A DNA stretch of 64,000 nt from Pseudomonas sp. MYb60 (GTDB lineage Bacteria > Pseudomonadota > Gammaproteobacteria > Pseudomonadales > Pseudomonadaceae). The stretch covers positions 264,539 to 328,538 of the forward strand of contig NZ_PCOZ01000007.1 of assembly GCF_002979555.1 (NCBI RefSeq), read 5' to 3'. A program made the position numbers and the translations under genes. Under the pieces are notes generated by a model. It had not been told where the DNA came from and ran no database searches. It was given only the letters and a program-made list of their open reading frames with translations. Of the stretch, positions 1 to 7,873 are shown piece after piece (the stretch's first letter is position 1; each line of letters opens with the position of its first letter).

Positions 1-312
1 CACGAGCTATGCCCGGGCGCCATGGCCGATGATGGCTTGCTGGACGTCAGCATCCTGCCTGCGCCCCAGGAAGTGGTCGGCACGCTGCGCACCCTGATGA
101 CCGACGGCGGCATGGACAACCTGTTCGTGCGAGCGCGCCTGCCGTGGGTGGAGATCAAGGTGGCCGACGGCTTGTACATCAACCTCGACGGCGAGCCGCT
201 CAAGGGCGACGACCTGCGCTTCGAAGCCTTGCCCAAGGCCTTGCGCGTGCACCTGCCAGCGGGTTCGCCGCTAGTCGTCCAGGCTGATGATCTGCTCACG
301 CACGGCAAATAG
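1..312 (+). CDS. yegS: YegS-type lipid kinase, C-terminal part (truncated by window edge)
   Basis: The reading frame is open from base 1 and ends at TAG 310-312, so about the last 103 codons are present and the start lies outside the window. The visible stretch GAMADDGLLDV, a variable middle, NLDGEPL and LPKALRVHLP match the C-terminal beta-sandwich of the YegS/BmrU/diacylglycerol-kinase family, which phosphorylates lipids at the cytoplasmic membrane face. The NLDGEP motif is typical of this domain. The nucleotide-binding N-terminal half is not visible, so the family call rests on the C-terminal domain only. The last 42 bases overlap the 3' end of the convergent response-regulator gene. Confidence 0.78.
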   Translation, partial: HELCPGAMADDGLLDVSILPAPQEVVGTLRTLMTDGGMDNLFVRARLPWVEIKVADGLYINLDGEPLKGDDLRFEALPKALRVHLPAGSPLVVQADDLLTHGK

Positions 313-930
313 CACCAGGCCCGCCACGTCGAAAATCTGCAGCCGCTTCATGATCTGCGAGCGGTGCGCTTCCACGGTCTTGACGCTCAGGCCCAGGCCG
401 TGGGCGATTTCGCGGGTGGACTTGCCGCGCACGATCAGCCGCAGGATCTCCAACTGGCGTGCGGTAAGGTTATGACTGTGGCCGGCCGGTGTGGCCGGGC
501 CGTTGGCGCGCACCAGCGCCTGGTTGATCACGGTGTGGGCGATCGCGGGGCTCAGGTAGCGTTCGTTGTTGCGCAGGGCCAGCAGCGCGTGTTCCAGCTC
601 GTTGGCGGTGGTGTCCTTGAGCAGGTAGCCATGGGCGCCGGCTTCCAGCGCACACATGATCAGCTCGGGGTCGGTGTGCATCGACAGGATCAGCACGCGG
701 CTCTTGGGGTAGACGCGCTTGAGCTGCTGCAAGGCGTCCAGGCCGCCGGTGTGTTTCATCGACAGGTCCAGCAGCACGATATCGGGCTGCAAGGCGCTGA
801 ATGTCTCCAGCAGTTGCGTGCCATCGCTGGCTTCGCCGGTCACGGTGTAGCCTGGGATGTCCTGGACCAGCGCGCGTACGCCGGCCCGAATCAAGGCGTG
901 GTCATCCACCAGAAGTAATGTACAGCTCAA
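271..930 (-). CDS. NarL/FixJ-family response regulator
   Basis: The 219-residue protein has an N-terminal receiver domain (about 1-120; acidic pocket DD at 9-10, phospho-acceptor Asp55 in LLDLSM, Lys in LLKDTT) and a C-terminal LuxR-type helix-turn-helix (about 150-210; LTARQLEIL and SVKTVEAHR). It is the partner of the sensor kinase encoded immediately upstream: the kinase stop codon TGA overlaps the regulator start in TTGA, implying translational coupling. The start appears to be TTG at 928-930, because the receiver domain begins directly there and there is no in-frame ATG in a sensible place; a TAAGG lies about 8 bases upstream of it. The target genes cannot be read from the sequence. Confidence 0.9.
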   Translation of the reverse strand: MSCTLLLVDDHALIRAGVRALVQDIPGYTVTGEASDGTQLLETFSALQPDIVLLDLSMKHTGGLDALQQLKRVYPKSRVLILSMHTDPELIMCALEAGAHGYLLKDTTANELEHALLALRNNERYLSPAIAHTVINQALVRANGPATPAGHSHNLTARQLEILRLIVRGKSTREIAHGLGLSVKTVEAHRSQIMKRLQIFDVAGLVLFAVREQIISLDD

Positions 931-1820
931 TCGAAAACCTTAGGGGAACTGGCCCGTTCGAGGGCGCGAGGCGCCCAGGGGAAAAGCGCTTCGATCCGAG
1001 TCCCTTTGCCTGGCTGGCTGCTGACGGAGAATGAACCGCCAAGCTGATCTATCCGCTCTGACATGCCGGCCATGCCCCGTTGGCCTTCCAGGCCGGGGTT
1101 GATGGCAGGCGAAAAGCCCACGCCGTCGTCGCTGATGCTCAGCGCGAGGCCTTCGGGCAGGCGTTGCAGGCGTACCAGCAGATTGCGCGCCTGGGCGTGG
1201 CGTAGCATGTTGGTTACCGCTTCCTGGGTAATGCGAAAGGCCGCCACGGCGATGGCTTCAGGCACGCCATCCAGTTGCTGCCGGCATTCCAGGCTCCAGT
1301 GCACCTGGGTGTTTTCAAGCGTCTTGAGCAGGTGGGCGCGCAGGCTGGCTTCCAGCCCCAGGCTCGCCAGTTGACGAGGGTTGAGGATCGCGGACACGTC
1401 GCGCACCTTGGCCAGGGTTTCGTCGAGGGTGCTGGACAGTGTGGCGCACTGGCTGTGCAGCTCGTCGGGCAAGCGGCGCATGAGCCAATCGGTTTGCAGC
1501 TTGGCGGCGGTGAGCAGTTGGCCGATATCGTCATGCAGTTCGCGGCTTAGCCGGTGACGTTCGTTTTCCTGCACTTGCAGCAGGCGGTCAGCCAATTCCT
1601 GGGGTTGTAACTTGATGGCTTTGCGGCTGCTCCATTGCTGCAGCCCAACCACCACGACAATGATCAGATTGATCAGCAATTCCAGCACTGGCAGCGACCC
1701 AGAGCGGGTATAGGCCAACGCACTGAGCAGCAGCGAACCCAGGCACAGGGCGAGGATCAGGCGGCGCACATTGCTGTGGGACGCATACCTGGCGAAGGAG
1801 GGCTTTAGGTTGGCGTACAT
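927..1820 (-). CDS. Membrane sensor histidine kinase, NarX/DegS type (HisKA_3)
   Basis: Two hydrophobic helices near the N-terminus (about residues 20-37 and 45-61 from the ATG at 1820) are followed by a short linker and a HisKA_3 dimerisation/phosphoacceptor segment, RLSRELHDDIGQ, with His96, then a HATPase_c domain (TQEAVTNMLRHA N-box, SDDGVGF G1 box, GxG-type G2 near the end). The periplasmic loop between the helices is very short, so the signal is probably sensed in the membrane or by another protein. The frame stays open to an ATG at 1916, which would add 32 residues of unremarkable sequence; neither start has a strong Shine-Dalgarno, so the start is uncertain. It forms an operon with the downstream response regulator. 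Confidence 0.88.
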   Translation of the reverse strand: MYANLKPSFARYASHSNVRRLILALCLGSLLLSALAYTRSGSLPVLELLINLIIVVVVGLQQWSSRKAIKLQPQELADRLLQVQENERHRLSRELHDDIGQLLTAAKLQTDWLMRRLPDELHSQCATLSSTLDETLAKVRDVSAILNPRQLASLGLEASLRAHLLKTLENTQVHWSLECRQQLDGVPEAIAVAAFRITQEAVTNMLRHAQARNLLVRLQRLPEGLALSISDDGVGFSPAINPGLEGQRGMAGMSERIDQLGGSFSVSSQPGKGTRIEALFPWAPRALERASSPKVFD

Positions 1821-2167
1821 AGCGGATGGAGCCAATGGAAGTTCGCTGCGGGAAGTCCCGTCAGGGTGTCTGACCGGACTTTGTTTGGAATGCGTTTTGT
1901 AATCGGTTTTATACATGATGAAGTTGAGTCACTTCGCGTGGCGCATAGTACCACTACTCTTCACGGCCGGTCGCCTGGTGCCCGTCCTGGCAGGCTTTTA
2001 AGCCACTGCGATACCCTGAGCGGTAATCCCAGAGTTGTTCAAAGTAAAAAGTTATATTGCGTCAGTATGTTTGTATCGTTATTACCGTTAGTGGCTAATT
2101 GATATCTGCGCCACTGCGCGAATGTCGTTTTCAGATAACATTGAGTTGATAAGTGCCTGATAACGAC
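1821..2167. other. Intergenic region, no gene seen
   Basis: The stretch separates the 5' end of the sensor kinase from the 3' end of the HPt-like gene. It is AT-richer than its surroundings from about 2035 to 2160 and probably holds the kinase promoter. I see no convincing ORF, hairpin or repeat. If the kinase starts at 1916, the gap shrinks to about 250 bases. Confidence 0.5.
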
Positions 2168-2614
2168 TCAAGACGCGTGATGCATCCGCTGTTGCGGTTT
2201 AAAACCGAACACCTTTTGTGGGATTTGCAGCGTCACCGTCGCAATCAAGGTGGCTTGCTCGCTGTCATCCATTGCCAGCTCGCCCGTGCGGGTATCGATC
2301 AGTTCCAGTTGCCAGGCCAACAGCGTCAGGCAGGCATGCAGAGCATCCAGCGCCTGGTCATGCAATTGCATGGGGCTGGCGGCATTGGCGATCAGGTATT
2401 GGATGTGCCTTGAGAACTCGCTGATCGCCTGCAACGCCAGGGTATCGGCTTTTTCGGCGAGCAGGGTCAGGCTGGTTTTCATGCAGTCGATGGCGTCGTT
2501 GTCGTCGCGAATCAGGTGCAGGTGGTTCAGGCATTCTTCCGATTTGGCCAGCAACGTTTCCGCTTCGAGCAAAAAGCCGAGCAGTGAGGTTTGCCATTCA
2601 TTTGCGCTGTTCAT
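2168..2614 (-). CDS. Small HPt-like helical protein lacking the phospho-His; function unknown
   Basis: The start ATG at 2612-2614 has a GGAG 9 bases upstream; an upstream in-frame start would add 15 residues. The 148-residue product is almost all alpha-helical and soluble. Its layout resembles a histidine-phosphotransfer or CheA-P1 bundle: a first helix LLGFLLEAETLLAKSEE, then at the place where HPt domains carry AHxLKGSA it reads CMKTSLTLLAEKA, with no His in the critical position, then helices containing SEFSRHIQYL. HPt resemblance is my inference from the pattern, not a family match I can prove. It is transcribed divergently from cheV, which suggests a chemotaxis or signalling adaptor role, but nothing shows this directly. 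Confidence 0.6.
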   Translation of the reverse strand: MNSANEWQTSLLGFLLEAETLLAKSEECLNHLHLIRDDNDAIDCMKTSLTLLAEKADTLALQAISEFSRHIQYLIANAASPMQLHDQALDALHACLTLLAWQLELIDTRTGELAMDDSEQATLIATVTLQIPQKVFGFKPQQRMHHAS

Positions 2615-3155
2615 CTTGCAAGTCTCCACAACGTAAGGTCGGGTGATGAGATGTCGCACCGGGTGAATGACTTAAAACTAGCGCTGAAAGATGACTGAAA
2701 TCTGTAGGTCGCTTCTGAGTTTTCAGTAGGACGTTTATTAGAATGTAAGGGAAGGTCACGGGTGACCACCCTGAGCGACGTCAGTTGCACCCCTTCAGTT
2801 GCCGACACGGATGTGCCTGGAAGACCCGTGGGCCGAGGGCTTGGCATGGCAAACAAAAGCCTGACTCCATTCATGCAGTGAGAATGGCGTCACATTAATG
2901 GCTATTAGATACTGCGAATATCAGGTTTTACCTGATTGCGCGTAAGGGAATCCCTTATATGGCGGAACCTTGCATCGATACGAGTGTCGTGCGAGGACGC
3001 TGTGGAGCCCTGTGGAAGGTGAGTCAGTAAAGCATGATGTCAGTGTGACATCAATTGATTTGTATGGCATTTTTCCGGGGTCAAGATCTGAAGCTCGCCG
3101 CCGATAACCCCCCTTATGTGAGCGGCACAACCCCTTAGCGCACCAGGAGCTTTTA
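2615..3155. other. Divergent intergenic region between the HPt-like gene and cheV
   Basis: About 540 bases without a credible gene; the reverse-strand ORFs here lack start signals and recognisable protein sequence. The right end carries a FliA-type promoter for cheV (3081-3107). The middle (about 2860-2930) is AT-rich and could carry the promoter for the leftward gene. No repeat or terminator was recognised. Confidence 0.55.
3081..3107 (+). promoter_or_regulatory. FliA (sigma-28) promoter for cheV
   Basis: TCAAG at 3081-3085 and GCCGATAA at 3100-3107 are separated by 14 bases. This fits the Pseudomonas flagellar sigma-28 pattern (TCAAG, about 14 bases, GCCGATA). It lies about 50 bases upstream of the cheV start on the same strand. 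The match is read directly; activity is inferred from the perfect -10 octamer and the chemotaxis gene behind it. Confidence 0.8.
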
Positions 3156-4091
3156 ATGGCCGGCATTCTCGATACGGTAGACCAACGCACGCAATTGGTG
3201 GGTGAGAATCGCCTGGAGATCCTCATGTTTCGCCTGGCCGGGCGGCAGTTGTTCGCGATCAACGTGTTCAAGGTGCAGGAAGTGTTGCAGTTGCCCAAGC
3301 TGACCCTGATGCCTCAGCGTCACCCGTTCGTGTGCGGCGTGGTCAACCTGCGCGGTCAGACGCTGCCGGTGATTGACCTGTCCCAGGCCATTGGCATGCG
3401 CCCATTGGTGCCGGGCCCCAACAGCACCATCATTGTCACCGAGTACAACCGCTCGGTGCAGGCATTCCTGGTGGGCGGTGTGGACCGTATCGTCAACATG
3501 AACTGGGAAGCCATCCTGCCGCCGCCGACCAGCGCCGGTCGCCAGCATTACCTCACTGCCATCAGCAAGGTCGACGACCAGTTGGTGGAAATCATCGACG
3601 TGGAAAAAGTCCTCGCCGAGATCGTGCCGTACAACGCCAAGGTCTCCCGCGAAAAGCTCGAGGACCCGGTGCTCGAACGCGCCCGTGGCCGCGAAGTGCT
3701 GCTGGTGGATGATTCCAACGTGGCCCTCTCGCAACTGCGCGGCACCCTGGGCCAGTTGGGGCTGAAGATGCACATCGCCAGCGACGGCCTCAAGGCGCTG
3801 AATATGCTCAAGGCCTGGGCCGACAGCGGTGAAGACATGACCGAAAAACTGCTGATGGTCTTCACTGACGCCGAAATGCCCGAGATGGACGGCTACCGCC
3901 TCACCACCGAAATCCGCAATGACCCACGCCTGCGCAAGCTGCATGTGGTGCTGCACACGTCATTGTCCGGAAGCTTCAACGACTCGATGGTCAAGAAGGT
4001 CGGTTGCGACAACTTCCTGTCCAAATTCCAGCCCGACAAGCTGGTGGACGTGGTGCGCCAGCGTCTGCTGCTGGACGAAGTGCCGGCTTGA
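3156..4091 (+). CDS. cheV: Chemotaxis coupling protein CheV (CheW-REC fusion)
   Basis: The 311-residue cytoplasmic protein has an N-terminal CheW-like domain (about 15-165; VVNLRGQTLPVIDL at 62-75) and a C-terminal receiver domain (about 178-305) with the acidic pair DD at 185-186 and phospho-acceptor Asp238 in FTDAEMPEMDG. CheV couples chemoreceptors to CheA and its receiver domain can take phosphate from CheA, giving adaptation or a phosphate sink. The ATG has a good AGGAG 6 bases upstream. The length and domain order are standard. A FliA promoter upstream places it in the late flagellar/chemotaxis regulon. The next gene follows after a short gap but is unrelated in function. Confidence 0.96.
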   Translation: MAGILDTVDQRTQLVGENRLEILMFRLAGRQLFAINVFKVQEVLQLPKLTLMPQRHPFVCGVVNLRGQTLPVIDLSQAIGMRPLVPGPNSTIIVTEYNRSVQAFLVGGVDRIVNMNWEAILPPPTSAGRQHYLTAISKVDDQLVEIIDVEKVLAEIVPYNAKVSREKLEDPVLERARGREVLLVDDSNVALSQLRGTLGQLGLKMHIASDGLKALNMLKAWADSGEDMTEKLLMVFTDAEMPEMDGYRLTTEIRNDPRLRKLHVVLHTSLSGSFNDSMVKKVGCDNFLSKFQPDKLVDVVRQRLLLDEVPA

Positions 4092-4129
4092 CCTTAGGGT
4101 AGCGTCTCCCCTCCTAAGGAATGCAGGCC

Positions 4130-4936
4130 ATGCTCCGTCTCAGCGCGTTGTACCGTTACCCCTTGAAGTCCGGCAAGGCCGAAGTCCTGCAACAGATCGG
4201 CCTGGATAAACTCGGGCTCGACGGCGACCGACGCTGGATGCTGGTGGATGAGGCCAGCGGACGCTTTCTCACCCAGCGCGCGGTGGCGAAGATGAGCCAG
4301 CTGTCGGCACTGTGGAACCCCGTTGGCGGGCTCACCCTGAGCTCCGCCGGCCATCCCGTGCTGGACGTGGCACTGCCTGGCAGCGATGCCGAGCTGCGTG
4401 GGGTGACCATCTGGCGCGACACCTTGCGCGTGCCGGACGCCGGCGATGAGGCCGCGGCGTGGGTCAGCGGCTTTATCGGCAAACCCACGCGGCTGGTGCA
4501 CATCCCCCTCGACCGCGCGCGCACCACCCAGGCCGGGTACGGCAAGGACGATGACCAGGTGGCCTTTGCCGATGGTTATCCGTTGCTGGTGATCGGTCAG
4601 GCGTCGCTCGATGACCTGTCGCAACGCATCGGCCGTCCCATGGAGATGCTGCGTTTTCGTCCCAATCTCGTGATCGAAGGCAGTCAAGCGTTTGCCGAAG
4701 ATGGCTGGAAGCGCCTGCGCATCGGCGATGTAGAGTTTCGGGCGGTCAAGCCGTGCTCGCGCTGCATCCTCACCACCATCGATCCGCAGACGGGCGAGCG
4801 CAGCCCTGATCGTGAACCTTTCGCCACGCTGGAGGCGTATCGCAAGACGGAGGACGGCGCGATTTTCGGCCAGAACCTGGTCAACGATGGCATCGGCCGC
4901 CTGGAAGTGGGCATGCCGGTCACGATCCTGGAATAA
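4130..4936 (+). CDS. MOSC domain-containing protein (YcbX-like)
   Basis: The protein of about 268 residues has the N-terminal beta-barrel module of MOSC proteins (YRYPLKSGKAE, then GLDGDRRWMLVD and FLTQR) and a C-terminal MOSC domain with FRPNLVIEG, WKRLRIGDVEF and the conserved-Cys motif VKPCSRCILTTID. MOSC proteins bind molybdenum cofactor or transfer sulfur through such a Cys; YcbX of E. coli detoxifies N-hydroxylated base analogues. I chose ATG 4130, because AAGGA lies 9 bases before it, while it touches the ATG at 4121 directly. A strong terminator follows immediately after the stop. The exact substrate is unknown. Confidence 0.9.
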   Translation: MLRLSALYRYPLKSGKAEVLQQIGLDKLGLDGDRRWMLVDEASGRFLTQRAVAKMSQLSALWNPVGGLTLSSAGHPVLDVALPGSDAELRGVTIWRDTLRVPDAGDEAAAWVSGFIGKPTRLVHIPLDRARTTQAGYGKDDDQVAFADGYPLLVIGQASLDDLSQRIGRPMEMLRFRPNLVIEGSQAFAEDGWKRLRIGDVEFRAVKPCSRCILTTIDPQTGERSPDREPFATLEAYRKTEDGAIFGQNLVNDGIGRLEVGMPVTILE

Positions 4937-4972
4937 AAAAAAGCCCGTCTCCTGCGAGACGGGCATTTTTTT
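4937..4972. terminator. Bidirectional rho-independent terminator
   Basis: A perfect 9-bp stem, GCCCGTCTC (4943-4951) with GAGACGGGC (4956-4964), has a 4-base loop. It is flanked by an A run before and a run of seven T after, so it can stop transcription from both convergent genes, the MOSC protein and ppnP. Confidence 0.95.
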
Positions 4973-4984
4973 ACACGGGCTGGA

Positions 4985-5269
4985 TCAGCCGCGGTATTCG
5001 CACAGGTACGCGGTGTCTACGGCAACCTTCAGTTGGAACTTGCTGTTGGCCGGCACGTTGAACTGGCTGCCGGCGGCGAAGGTTTCCCACTCGCTGGCGT
5101 CAGGCAGCTTGACGGTCAGGGCACCGGAGACCACGTGCATGATTTCACGCTGGGCCGTGCCGAATTCGTACTCACCCGGGGCCATCACGCCGATGGTCGC
5201 CGGACCCTCTGCGGTGCCGAAAGCGATCGACTTGACGGTGCCGTCGAAGTACTCGTTGACTTTGAACAT
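4985..5269 (-). CDS. ppnP: Pyrimidine/purine nucleoside phosphorylase PpnP (DUF1255 cupin)
   Basis: The 94-residue protein starting [17 protein letters not shown] is full length for the DUF1255/PpnP family, a small cupin that phosphorolyses several nucleosides to base and ribose-1-phosphate. Cupin features visible are [25 protein letters not shown] and the second half [13 protein letters not shown], ending CEYRG. The frame is open for 29 more codons upstream, but the added sequence is not family-like, so the ATG at 5267-5269 is preferred. It is convergent with the MOSC gene across the shared terminator. This is the only nucleoside-salvage enzyme outside the purine cluster further along. Confidence 0.93.
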   Translation of the reverse strand: MFKVNEYFDGTVKSIAFGTAEGPATIGVMAPGEYEFGTAQREIMHVVSGALTVKLPDASEWETFAAGSQFNVPANSKFQLKVAVDTAYLCEYRG

Positions 5270-5396
5270 GGGCGAATCCTCGGAAGAAGGGTTGAACTGG
5301 CTGCAGGTGCCGGCTTTGCGTGGCGAGGGAGCCGGCGCCTGAGTGAGCGCAATCACGATAAAGGGCGGCCAGTATGCCCAAGCCTGTGGAAGCTGC

Positions 5397-5939
5397 CTAG
5401 ACCGGCAATGTCAGCGGCAACAGCCGGGCGGTATTGCGCGCATCTTCCAGTGCACGGTGCTGTTGGCCATGAAACTGCATCCCCGCCAATTGCAACGCGC
5501 CATTGAGCCCCAGCGGCTTGTCCAGGCGACGCGCCTTGGCGAAGCGCTGCTTGAGATTCACGTGGGGGGTTTGCGCAAGCGCACTGACGAGGCCATGGCG
5601 CTGCCACTCCAGCTCCAGTTGCTTGCGGTCGTAGTCACCCCAACTGGCCCAGCCTTCCAGGCGCGACAGATGCTGGCCCAGCCAACGCTCGAACAACGGC
5701 CAAACCTCGGTGATCGGCGCGGCGCTGTCGATATTGGCCTGGGTAATGTGGGTCAACTGCCTGCAGAAGGGCGTCAGCAGCGGTCGCCGCAGCGGCCGCA
5801 CGAAACGCTGGAAGTGATCGAGCTCACGGCCCTGGCGGTTCACCAGGCTCGCGCCGATCTCGATGACTTCCATCTCGGTCACGGGCCAACCGCCGTCATC
5901 CGTGGTGGCTTCAAGATCAATAATCAGCCAATGAGGCAT
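5397..5939 (-). CDS. DEDD-family 3'-5' exonuclease (ERI1/KapD-like)
   Basis: The 180-residue protein starts [17 protein letters not shown], giving exonuclease motif I (D-x-E), continues with [11 protein letters not shown] (after motif I), a [13 protein letters not shown] segment containing the motif II aspartate, and ends with [14 protein letters not shown] (motif III, H-x4-D). These are the four acidic residues and His of DEDDh RNase T-like exonucleases that cut DNA or RNA from the 3' end with two metal ions. It resembles the ERI1/KapD subgroup (inhibitor of sporulation type) more than DnaQ. The frame extends 54 codons upstream without family resemblance, so I chose the ATG at 5937-5939. Confidence 0.88.
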   Translation of the reverse strand: MPHWLIIDLEATTDDGGWPVTEMEVIEIGASLVNRQGRELDHFQRFVRPLRRPLLTPFCRQLTHITQANIDSAAPITEVWPLFERWLGQHLSRLEGWASWGDYDRKQLELEWQRHGLVSALAQTPHVNLKQRFAKARRLDKPLGLNGALQLAGMQFHGQQHRALEDARNTARLLPLTLPV

Positions 5940-6150
5940 GGTGCAGGTTCCCGTCTCTTTCCTTCTTGATGGGGATAGAGCGTAGCCGGGCCCTGTAGTT
6001 CCGCACAGGGGGCAAGTGCAGAATGCCCGTGCGCAGGGTTGTGAAGGGCCAAAAGGGCGCAAGGTATTAATTTGACGGTGGAAAGTTGTCTCCCCAGACA
6101 AAAAAGCCTAGCTTATCGCCATCAGAGAATTGAACGGTGTGTGTGCCTTG

Positions 6151-6936
6151 ATGTGTTCGCCATGGCGGCTGGCTGCAGGACTTACTTTATGGGCACTCGG
6201 CACCGGGTGCATGCCTGTGTCGGCGGCGCAATTGGTGCGCATCGGCGCGGCGCATTTCCCGCCTTATACCGTGCGCCCCGAGCAGGGTGCGGATACCGGC
6301 CTGCTGCCGCAACTGGTGGAAGCGCTCAACGCCTCGCAAACCGATTATCAATTTGTCCTGGTGCCCACCTCGATTCCTCGTCGCTTTCGCGATTTCGAGC
6401 AGGGCCGGGTTGACATGGCCATCTTTGAAAACCCGCAATGGGGCTGGCAGAAAATTCCCCACACCAGCGTCGACATGGGCCTGGAAGACGCAGAAATCTT
6501 CGTCGCCCAACGTGCGGCGGGTCGCGACCAGGCTTATTTCGCTGACCTCAAGGGCAAACGCCTGGCGGTATTCAGCGGGTATCACTACGCCTTTGCGAGC
6601 TTCAACGCCGACCCCCGGCACATGGCCGAACAGTTCAACGCCAGCTTGACCTACTCCCACGACAGCAACCTGCTGATGGTCGCGCGCGGGCGGGCTGATA
6701 TCGCCTTGGTGACCCGTTCCTACCTGAGTGATTTCATGGCGCGCAATGCCGAGATGGCTGCGCAGTTCCTGGTGTCGGAGCGCATCGACCAGGTCTACCA
6801 CCACTACGCGTTGCTGCGACCCAAGGCGCCGATCACCCGCGAGGCGTTTGCCGGGTTGCTCAAGCGCCTGCGGGATAACGGCGAAATGCTGAAAATTTTC
6901 GAGCCGTATCGCATTGATGTGATGCCCGTGCCCTGA
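6151..6936 (+). CDS. Periplasmic solute-binding protein, extracellular family 3-like
   Basis: About 261 residues. It begins with a signal peptide (basic PWR, hydrophobic LAAGLTLWALGT, ending near VSAAQ) followed by the substrate-binding fold of ABC-type amino-acid receptors: VRIGAAHFPPYTV, GLLPQLVEALN, RVDMAIFENPQ, LKGKRLAVFSG. No permease or ATPase gene is adjacent, so it may act with a transporter elsewhere or as a stand-alone sensor input. A TTG at 6130 is an alternative start giving 268 residues; the ATG at 6151 gives a cleaner signal peptide. Neither has a strong Shine-Dalgarno. The ligand is unknown. Confidence 0.85.
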   Translation: MCSPWRLAAGLTLWALGTGCMPVSAAQLVRIGAAHFPPYTVRPEQGADTGLLPQLVEALNASQTDYQFVLVPTSIPRRFRDFEQGRVDMAIFENPQWGWQKIPHTSVDMGLEDAEIFVAQRAAGRDQAYFADLKGKRLAVFSGYHYAFASFNADPRHMAEQFNASLTYSHDSNLLMVARGRADIALVTRSYLSDFMARNAEMAAQFLVSERIDQVYHHYALLRPKAPITREAFAGLLKRLRDNGEMLKIFEPYRIDVMPVP

Positions 6937-7020
6937 GATGTATGCGAAAAAGCCCGCTCATCACATAGAGCAAGCAAGCTCCCTCGCCACACAAGCACAA
7001 GCCTGATGGGCTGCGGTGTT

Positions 7021-7572
7021 TCAAACCCGTCGCGCAAACGTATCGCTATGGTTGCCCGACACCTTGCGGCAATGCACCAGCGCATCGCGAATCATGAAGT
7101 TCACCAGGGTTGGCGACACGCCCAGTTCCTTGGCGATGTCCTTTTGCGGCACACCGTGCAAACGGTACATCTCGAATGCATACCGGGTGCGCTGCGGCAG
7201 CTCGGTCAGGGCGTCGGCGATGTTTTCCAGGGTATTGAAATTGATATGCGAGGTTTCCGGTGAAGCGCCGTGAATAACCACATTCAAGCCTTCCTCTTCC
7301 GTCCCGGAGTACTTGAGCTCCAGGGCCTGCTTACGGTAGTGATCAATGGCCAGGTTGCGCACGATCTGGAACAGATAACTGAGCTGGGCCTTGAACGATG
7401 ACGTAATCGTCGGCGCCGACTGCAGCCGAAAGTAGGCATCCTGCACTACGTCTTCGGCGCGGGAGCGGCACCCGGTAATGCGCGCCGCGATCTTCACCAG
7501 GATCAGCCGATTATCGACAAAAGCCTGGAGAAGCGGTGAGTCGCACCTGCCTGTGGATACTTGTTCCGTCAT
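7021..7572 (-). CDS. pvdS: Extracytoplasmic-function sigma factor PvdS (iron starvation)
   Basis: The 183-residue protein carries region 2 (LVKIAARITGCRSRAEDVVQDAYFRLQS and YLFQIVRNLAIDHYRKQ in consecutive parts) and region 4 (LPQRTRYAFEMYRL, GVPQKDIAKELGVSPTLVN). It is close along its whole length to PvdS as I know it from P. aeruginosa, including SPLLQAFVDNR and LNVVI-GASPETSHINF. PvdS directs RNA polymerase to pyoverdine promoters and is held by the anti-sigma FpvR, not present here. The ATG at 7570-7572 has AAGGTG 7 bases upstream; a GTG three codons earlier is less likely. A Fur-box-like sequence lies upstream, and it is divergent from pvdG-pvdL, its expected targets. Confidence 0.96.
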   Translation of the reverse strand: MTEQVSTGRCDSPLLQAFVDNRLILVKIAARITGCRSRAEDVVQDAYFRLQSAPTITSSFKAQLSYLFQIVRNLAIDHYRKQALELKYSGTEEEGLNVVIHGASPETSHINFNTLENIADALTELPQRTRYAFEMYRLHGVPQKDIAKELGVSPTLVNFMIRDALVHCRKVSGNHSDTFARRV

Positions 7573-7655
7573 GGAAATCACCTTGTTGCAAAAAGGTTGG
7601 GGGAGGGCGTCCTTGCTGAGGCCTCCTACACATCGGGCAACAAATTATGCTGAAT

Positions 7656-7674
7656 GATAATGATTGTCAAATGA
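7656..7674 (-). promoter_or_regulatory. Putative Fur box upstream of pvdS
   Basis: The sequence GATAATGATTGTCAAATGA matches the 19-bp Fur consensus at 12 positions by eye, with the first nine bases perfect. It sits about 85 bases upstream of the pvdS start in the divergent region. Fur repression of pvdS by iron is established in Pseudomonas; the site here is inferred from the match and position. Confidence 0.7.
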
Positions 7675-7738
7675 GAAGACGAAGTAATCCTATGCGATTT
7701 TTTGCGTTGTGAACCACGTCTCGCTCCCCTCCCGCGAC

Positions 7739-7762
7739 TAATTATTTGGCGGTGCCGTCCGT
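7739..7762 (+). promoter_or_regulatory. PvdS-dependent promoter (iron-starvation box) for pvdG-pvdL
   Basis: TAATT at 7739-7743 and CGT at 7760-7762 are separated by 16 bases, matching the PvdS box TAAAT-N16-CGT with one substitution. It lies 112 bases upstream of pvdG and points toward it. The same spacing recurs upstream of pvdH and mbtH in this window. Confidence 0.75.
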
Positions 7763-7873
7763 TCTCAAGGGTGACAGGTCTGTTAGCAAAACGACCAAGG
7801 ATCAGCACCCGCAGGAGGGCGAGATGGGTTTCTATCGTGCACACAGCGTGTTTCAGTCTGGAGTCCTCAAGGG

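Noticed and set aside
2921..3298. 125-codon minus-strand frame upstream of cheV
   Set aside because: It runs over the FliA promoter and into cheV, lacks a start signal and shows no protein-like pattern.
6937..7020. Possible terminator or REP remnant between the solute-binding gene and pvdS
   Set aside because: GCAAGCAAGC and AAAAAGCCCGC resemble REP pieces, but no stem of useful length can be drawn, so I do not list it as a feature.
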